A stretch of DNA of 64,000 nucleotides from Streptomyces dioscori (GTDB lineage: Bacteria; Actinomycetota; Actinomycetes; Streptomycetales; Streptomycetaceae), in assembly GCF_003024195.1 (NCBI RefSeq), contig NZ_KZ679042.1:124001-188000 (forward strand), given 5' to 3'. Below, piece by piece: positions 59,639-64,000 of this stretch (its first letter is position 1; each line of letters starts with the position of its first letter). The notes below the pieces were generated by a model that did no database searches, had not been told where the DNA came from, and worked only from the letters and a program-made list of their open reading frames with translations. The translations under genes were made by a program, and so were the position numbers.

Positions 59639-60775
59639 GTGCGGGAACCGGTCGATCGCAGGCGTCAGCGCATTCTCGCGGCGGTCCAGTCCCGCGGGGC
59701 CGCACGGGTCCGGGACCTCGCCGACGAGTTGCAGGTCTCGGTGGTGACGGTGCGCCGGGACGTGGAGGAGCTGACACGCGAGGGCAGACTGCGCCGCGGA
59801 CACGGCGTGGTCCGTTCGACGCTGCCCGCGCAGGAGATCCCCGCGAGGGACCTGGCGCACGGCGACCGGGTGGCCGTCGTGGTGCCGGAGCGGCACTCGT
59901 ACCTGACCGAGACGCTGCACGGCGCCCGCTCGGCGCTGGAGGAGGCCGGGATGCGCATGGCCCTGCACATCGCCCCCCAGGTGGCCGGCGCCGAACGCCC
60001 GCTGGTGGAGCGGGCGCTGGCCGACGGTGCCCGCGGTCTGCTGCTCGCGCCCCGCTGGCACACCCTGGCCGCGGAGCTGGCCGACCACGGCTGGCTGGCC
60101 GAGCTGGAGGTGCCCACGGTGCTGATGGAGCGCAGGCCGCGGCAGGGCAGCGTGGCGCACACCCTGGACTCGGTCTGCTCGGACCACTGGTACGGCGCGC
60201 ACCTCGCCGTCGAGCACCTGGTGGGACTCGGTCATCGGCGGATCGTGTTCGCGACCCGCGAGGACAGTCCGACGGCGCGCACGCTGAGGGCCGCTTTCAC
60301 GAGCATCGGAGAGACCCATCCGCTGCTGGAGGAGTGGGCGTGGACGCTGATCTCCGCGCAGGCCGGACGCGAGGGGCCGTACACCGCGGACGAGACGGTG
60401 GATCTGCCGCGGCTGCTGCGCCGGGTGCGGGCGACCGCGGTGGTGCTGCACAGTGACGTGGACGCTCTGATGGTCGTCCAGCGCCTGGCGGACGACGGGG
60501 TGCGGGTGCCCGAGGACTGCTCGGTGGTGGCGTACGACGATGTGGTGGCCGCGCTGGGGACATCCCCCCTGACCGCGGTGTCCCCGCCCAAGGCGGAGGT
60601 CGGCCGGGCCGCCGCCGAACTGCTGACGCGACGCCTCCGTGAGGGCGGGCAACAGCCCGCGCGCCGCGTCGAGTTGCTGCCGCGGCTGATGGTGCGGGGC
60701 TCGACGCGACGGGCCGACGGCACGCACGGCACGGACGAGGGCGGCGCCTCAGCTCAGCGAGCCTCAGACGAGTGA
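59639..60775 (+). CDS. DeoR-type HTH / LacI-type sensor hybrid regulator
   Basis: 378 residues. The N-terminus is a DeoR-family winged helix (RRQRILAAVQSRGAARVRDLADELQVSVVTVRRDVEELTREGRLRRGHGVV). From about residue 75 it is a LacI/periplasmic-binding-type sensor domain (VAVVVPERHSYLTETLHGARSALEEAGMRM; HLAVEHLVGLGHRRIVFATRE; VPEDCSVVAYDDVVAALGTSPLTAVSPP). The hybrid layout is common in Streptomyces sugar regulons. GTG 59639 has GGGGTGGAG upstream. The ABC importer genes follow on the same strand with their own promoter, and a shared 10-mer precedes both units, so it probably controls itself and the importer. Confidence 0.9.
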   Translation: MREPVDRRRQRILAAVQSRGAARVRDLADELQVSVVTVRRDVEELTREGRLRRGHGVVRSTLPAQEIPARDLAHGDRVAVVVPERHSYLTETLHGARSALEEAGMRMALHIAPQVAGAERPLVERALADGARGLLLAPRWHTLAAELADHGWLAELEVPTVLMERRPRQGSVAHTLDSVCSDHWYGAHLAVEHLVGLGHRRIVFATREDSPTARTLRAAFTSIGETHPLLEEWAWTLISAQAGREGPYTADETVDLPRLLRRVRATAVVLHSDVDALMVVQRLADDGVRVPEDCSVVAYDDVVAALGTSPLTAVSPPKAEVGRAAAELLTRRLREGGQQPARRVELLPRLMVRGSTRRADGTHGTDEGGASAQRASDE

Positions 60776-60776
60776 G

Positions 60777-60786
60777 CGTTTGAGCG
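60777..60786. promoter_or_regulatory. Candidate operator of the importer operon
   Basis: CGTTTGAGCG, the inverted match of CGCTCAAACG upstream of the regulator, within the tandem-like GAGCGTTTGAGCGTTTG. It lies directly after the regulator stop. Confidence 0.6.
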
Positions 60787-60810
60787 TTTGTTTTTCTTCT
60801 GATCGATCTA

Positions 60811-60840
60811 TTGACCGTTTGGGTCGGCAGCATTGAGTAT
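60811..60840 (+). promoter_or_regulatory. Promoter of the sugar ABC importer
   Basis: TTGACC (60811-60816) and GAGTAT (60835-60840) are 18 bp apart. They lie 64 bp before the binding-protein start and just after the candidate operator. Confidence 0.55.
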
Positions 60841-60903
60841 TCCCGTGTCCCGAACAGTCGTGTCCGCAGGGACGCGGACACGCAGGAGCCGCGGGAGGCG
60901 CCC

Positions 60904-62235
60904 ATGCCCGGACGACCCGATCGTCGTTCCGTGCTCGCCGCGATGGCCGCCGTACCGCTGACAGGAGCCGTGGGCGCCTGCAGCGGAGGGAACGGAGCCT
61001 CGTCGGCCGGCACGGGCCGCACCACACGCATCACCTTCTGGTCCGCCCTGCGCGGCAGCCAGGAGGTGGTCGACGCCTTCAACCGCACGCACAAGAGCGT
61101 GCAGGTCGACTTCCAGCAGATCCCGTCCGGCGGGCAGGGCGGCTACGCCAAGCTCAGCAACGCCGCACGGGCGGGCAACGCGCCCGATGTCGCGACCATC
61201 GAGTATCCGCAGGTGCCGGGGTTCGCCATCGACGGGGTCGCCCGGGACATCACCGATCTCGTCAGTGACTCCCTGCGCCGCAAACTGCTGCCGCAGGCGC
61301 TCGCCCAGACCACCTTCGACCAGCGGGTGTTCAGCGTCCCGCTGGACGTCGAGCCCATGGTGATGCACTACCGCACCGATCTCTTCGACCGGTACGGCCT
61401 CCAGGTGGCGCGTACCTGGGACGAGTTCGCCGAGCAGGCCCGCGCCGTGCGCCGCAAGGCGGCCGACCGTCGGCTCGCGCTGTTCCCGACGGACGGGATG
61501 ACGCAGTTCGCCGCCTACGCCTGGCAGGCGGGCGCCCAGTGGTTCGACACCTCGAAGGGAGCCTGGAACGTCTCCCTGGCCGACGCGCCCTCCCGGCGCG
61601 TCGCGGAGTACTGGCAGCGGCTCATCGACCGCGACGACGTGTTCGTCAACGCCGTCGAGAGCCGCCAGTCCGACGCGCAGATCGGCAACGGGCTGGTCCT
61701 CACCCGGCTCAGCGGCGCCTGGGACGCCGGCGCGCAGATGAACGCGCGGCCCGGACAGAAGGGCCAGTGGCGCATCGCCCCGCTCCCCCAGTGGGACGCC
61801 GGCAGCCCCGCCGTCGGCACGCACGGCGGATCGACGTTCGCCATCACCAAGGACAGCCGCAGACCCGAGGCCGCGATGGAGTTCATCGAGTGGCAGGTCT
61901 CCCACCCCGACTCCCTGCGCGCCCGCCTCTCCAGCGGCACCAGCAGCCAGTACCCGGCGGCCCTCGACCTGGTCTCCGTGGGCCGCAAGGCCTTCGACCG
62001 GTCGTACTACGGCGGGCAGGACATCTACGGCCTGTACGAACAGGAGGCGGAGAAGATCGGCGAGGGCTGGCTGTGGGGGCCGCGGATGAGCGCCACCCAG
62101 CGGGTCATGCAGGACTCCTTCGCCCGCGTCGGCGGCGGCCAGGGCTCGCTGACCGAGTCCCTGCGCACCGCGCAGGAGGGCACCATGCCCGACCTCAAGG
62201 CCCTGGGCCTGTCCACCACCCAGCGCTCCACCTGA
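60904..62235 (+). CDS. Sugar ABC transporter substrate-binding lipoprotein
   Basis: 443 residues. The N-terminus MPGRPDRRSVLAAMAAVPLTG leads to a lipobox GAVGACSGG. The mature protein is a family-1 extracellular solute-binding protein (ITFWSALRGSQEVVDAFNRTHKSVQVDFQQIP; LPQALAQTTFDQRVFSVPLDVEPMVMHYRTDLFDRYGL; THGGSTFAITKDSRRPEAAMEFIEW). It captures an unknown sugar outside the cell for the two permeases that follow. The ATG at 60904 has GGGAGG upstream. No ATPase gene lies beside it in the window; Streptomyces importers of this type usually share the MsiK ATPase. Confidence 0.93.
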   Translation: MPGRPDRRSVLAAMAAVPLTGAVGACSGGNGASSAGTGRTTRITFWSALRGSQEVVDAFNRTHKSVQVDFQQIPSGGQGGYAKLSNAARAGNAPDVATIEYPQVPGFAIDGVARDITDLVSDSLRRKLLPQALAQTTFDQRVFSVPLDVEPMVMHYRTDLFDRYGLQVARTWDEFAEQARAVRRKAADRRLALFPTDGMTQFAAYAWQAGAQWFDTSKGAWNVSLADAPSRRVAEYWQRLIDRDDVFVNAVESRQSDAQIGNGLVLTRLSGAWDAGAQMNARPGQKGQWRIAPLPQWDAGSPAVGTHGGSTFAITKDSRRPEAAMEFIEWQVSHPDSLRARLSSGTSSQYPAALDLVSVGRKAFDRSYYGGQDIYGLYEQEAEKIGEGWLWGPRMSATQRVMQDSFARVGGGQGSLTESLRTAQEGTMPDLKALGLSTTQRST

Positions 62236-62261
62236 GCCGACGAGAAGGCAGGTGACACCGC

Positions 62262-63248
62262 ATGACCACCACCGCTCAGCCCCGGGTGCCGACCGACACG
62301 TCCCGCGTCGGCGACCCGGCCCTCTCCCCCGCCGGCCGGCGTGCCCGCCGGACCGCCGGCCGCCGCCGGTTCGGCGCGGTCGTCGTCCTCATGGGGCCGT
62401 TCTTCGTCCTGCTGACGACGGTCTTCCTGATCCCCGTCGGCACGGCCGTCTACCTCAGCTTCTACAGCGACGACCAGCCTGGGCTCGGCTTCGGCCCCGA
62501 GAACACCGTCTTCGTCGGACTGCGCAGTTACGCGGCCGTCCTGAGCGACCCCACGTTCCTCGGCGGGCTCGGCACGGTCGCGCTCTACTGCCTCATCTAC
62601 ATCCCGCTCATGGTCGTCGGGGCGCTGGTCCTGGCCCTGCTGCTGGACTCCGGGGTGGTGCGGCTGCGGGCCGTCGCGCAACTGGGCCTGTTCCTCCCGC
62701 ACGCCGTGCCCGGCCTCATCGCCGCGCTGATCTGGCTGTACCTGTACACCCCCGGCATCAGCCCGATCATCGACCTCTTCGCCCGCGCGGACATCACGAT
62801 CGACTTCCTCGGCATCCACGCCGTCATCCCGTCCATCGTGAACATCGCCCTGTGGAGCAACCTCGGCTACAACATGGTCGTCTTCTACGCCGCCCTGCAG
62901 GCCGTGCCCCGCGAGGTGATCGAGGCCTCCGTGGTCGACGGCGCGGGACCCGTGCGCACGGCGCTCCAGGTCAAGACACCGCTGGTGCGCGCCTCGATCG
63001 TCATGGTGGCGATCTTCACCCTGATCTGGGCGCTCCAGCTCTTCACCGAGCCGATGCTGCTCAGCCAGTCCTCGCCGATGATCAGCTCCCGCTTCTCGCC
63101 GAGCATGTACATCTACGACGCGGCCTTCACCCGCAACAACTACAGCCTGGCGGCGGCCGCCTCGGTGGTCCTGCTGGTGTGCACGATCACCCTGTCCTAC
63201 GGCGTCACCCGCTTCACCAGCCGTGCCGACGCCGAGGAGGCCCGATGA
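62262..63248 (+). CDS. Sugar ABC transporter permease (MalF-like)
   Basis: 328 residues with six membrane segments, for example VVVLMGPFFVLLTTVFLIPVG, LYCLIYIPLMVVGALVLALLL and VMVAIFTLIWALQLF. The ATPase-docking EAA-type loop is VIEASVVDGAGPVRTALQVKTPLVRAS. It forms the inner-membrane channel with the next permease. It starts 26 bp after the binding-protein gene and overlaps the next gene as ATGA, so translation is coupled. Confidence 0.93.
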   Translation: MTTTAQPRVPTDTSRVGDPALSPAGRRARRTAGRRRFGAVVVLMGPFFVLLTTVFLIPVGTAVYLSFYSDDQPGLGFGPENTVFVGLRSYAAVLSDPTFLGGLGTVALYCLIYIPLMVVGALVLALLLDSGVVRLRAVAQLGLFLPHAVPGLIAALIWLYLYTPGISPIIDLFARADITIDFLGIHAVIPSIVNIALWSNLGYNMVVFYAALQAVPREVIEASVVDGAGPVRTALQVKTPLVRASIVMVAIFTLIWALQLFTEPMLLSQSSPMISSRFSPSMYIYDAAFTRNNYSLAAAASVVLLVCTITLSYGVTRFTSRADAEEAR

Positions 63249-64000
63249 GCACCACCGACAGTTCCTTCCTGCGCCCTCGTCTGCTGGGGCGGGCGACGGT
63301 CAACGTGGTCGTGGCGGTCTCCGTCCTCTACACCCTGCTCCCCGTGCTGTGGCTGGTGCTGGCCGCGAGCAAGAACCGGGACGCCCTGTTCAGCAGCGAC
63401 CTGCTGTCCGTGGGCGGCTTCTCCCCCGTACGCAATCTCCAGGACCTGTTCGCCATGGACGGCGGCCTGTACAGCCGCTGGTACCTCAACAGCCTGCTGT
63501 ACGCGGTCCTCGGCGCCGCGGTCGGCGCGCTGCTGAGCGTGGCCTGCGGGTACGCCTTCGACAAGTACCGCTTCCAGCACAAGGAGAAGCTGTTCGGTCT
63601 GGTCCTCGCGGCGGTCATGGTGCCGCAGACGGTCCTCGCGCTGCCGCTGTACCTGATGGCCTCCGAGGCCGGTCTCGTCAACACCTTCTGGGCCGTGTTC
63701 ATCCCGGTGCTGTTCAATCCGTTCGGCGTGTATCTCGGCCGTATCTTCAGCCGGGGGTACGTGCCCGACGAGGTGCTGGAGGCCGCGCGGGTGGACGGGG
63801 CCGGCGAACTGACCACGTACGTGCGGGTGAGTCTGCGGATGCTCGGCCCGGGTCTGGTCACCGTCTTCCTCTTCCAGCTGACGGCGATCTGGAACAACTT
63901 CTTCCTGCCCATGGTGATGCTGTCCGACCAGGACCTGTATCCGGTCAGCCTCGGCCTCTACCAGTGGAACAGCTCGGCGTCCGTGTCGCCCGAGTACTAC
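63245..64000 (+). CDS. Sugar ABC transporter permease (MalG-like), cut by the window end
   Basis: 252 residues are visible before the window ends. It begins MSTTDSSFLRPRLLGRATVN. Membrane segments follow (VVAVSVLYTLLPVLWLVLAAS; LLYAVLGAAVGALLSVACGYAF; LVLAAVMVPQTVLALPLYLMA; FWAVFIPVLFNPFGVYL), with an EAA loop DEVLEAARVDGAGELTTYVRVSLRMLGPG. It is the second membrane half of the importer. The start overlaps the first permease's stop by four bases. The stop lies outside the window; only a short C-terminus should be missing compared with family length. Confidence 0.92.
   Translation, partial: MSTTDSSFLRPRLLGRATVNVVVAVSVLYTLLPVLWLVLAASKNRDALFSSDLLSVGGFSPVRNLQDLFAMDGGLYSRWYLNSLLYAVLGAAVGALLSVACGYAFDKYRFQHKEKLFGLVLAAVMVPQTVLALPLYLMASEAGLVNTFWAVFIPVLFNPFGVYLGRIFSRGYVPDEVLEAARVDGAGELTTYVRVSLRMLGPGLVTVFLFQLTAIWNNFFLPMVMLSDQDLYPVSLGLYQWNSSASVSPEYY

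Noticed and set aside
1..64000. CRISPR arrays, tRNA or rRNA genes, insertion sequences or integrases
   Set aside because: Looked for palindromic spaced repeats, cloverleaf-type sequences and transposase motifs; none were seen. The tandem arrays found have no spacers.

Overview
The window is high-GC actinobacterial chromosome, almost certainly Streptomyces. The signs are strong GC bias at third codon positions, GTG/TTG starts, many secreted glycan hydrolases, SARP/AfsR, TetR and GlxA regulators, palindromic LacI-type operators, a sugar ABC importer with no ATPase gene beside it in the window, and rare TTA (bldA-type) leucine codons in five genes. I saw no rRNA, tRNA, insertion sequence or CRISPR array. 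The content (secreted enzymes, regulators, toxins, conflict-type proteins) looks accessory, as in a chromosome arm.

Layout. 0-6.2 kb: an HD-domain hydrolase overlapping a GlxA regulator, a secreted seven-repeat FG-GAP propeller, a cupin-like protein, and a divergent glycosyltransferase / nucleotidyltransferase-like pair, each with a TTA codon. 6.2-14.4 kb: secreted glycan degradation, with a GH81 endo-beta-1,3-glucanase (LacI-type operator; start apparently frameshifted at a G7 tract), a secreted EEP-family phosphodiesterase, a HIT-like protein and a PA14-GH2-LamG enzyme behind a perfect palindrome. 14.4-21.8 kb: a four-gene operon of two unrecognised proteins, a TPR protein and a CHAT caspase-like protease, followed by a convergent membrane protein. 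Two exact 18-bp copies bracket this block. 21.9-27.4 kb: a small protein, a polyprenyl synthase and an MpaB/DUF2236 oxygenase, convergent with a large SARP-NB-ARC-TPR regulator. 27.6-40.3 kb: a two-gene Tc-toxin locus, divergent from the SARP gene. It has a fused TcB-TcC protein whose C-terminal cargo carries a metzincin-like zinc protease motif, and a short TcA-like protein. A heptamer direct repeat with 11-bp period lies between the regulator and the toxin.

40.3-46.6 kb: an SDR/TetR pair with twin operators, a second TetR, a GH30-ricin enzyme, a lipoprotein and an I36/crystallin-like small secreted protein. 46.7-53.9 kb: an XRE-nSTAND-WD40 protein (14 WD repeats), a secreted NlpC/P60 hydrolase, a four-EF-hand protein, a doubtful small protein and a PlsC-like acyltransferase. 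54.0-57.8 kb: two adjacent DUF4139 paralogues. 57.9-59.6 kb: an SDR/TetR pair. 59.6-64.0 kb: a DeoR/LacI-hybrid regulator with a sugar-binding lipoprotein and two permeases, the last running off the window.

The candidates for little-described biology are the CHAT four-gene module, the Tc locus with a protease-type cargo and a SARP switch, and the polyprenyl synthase / MpaB oxygenase operon. Short tandem repeats also recur at gene 3' ends, often with the stop codons inside them. All functional statements are from motif recognition by eye; no database search was run.
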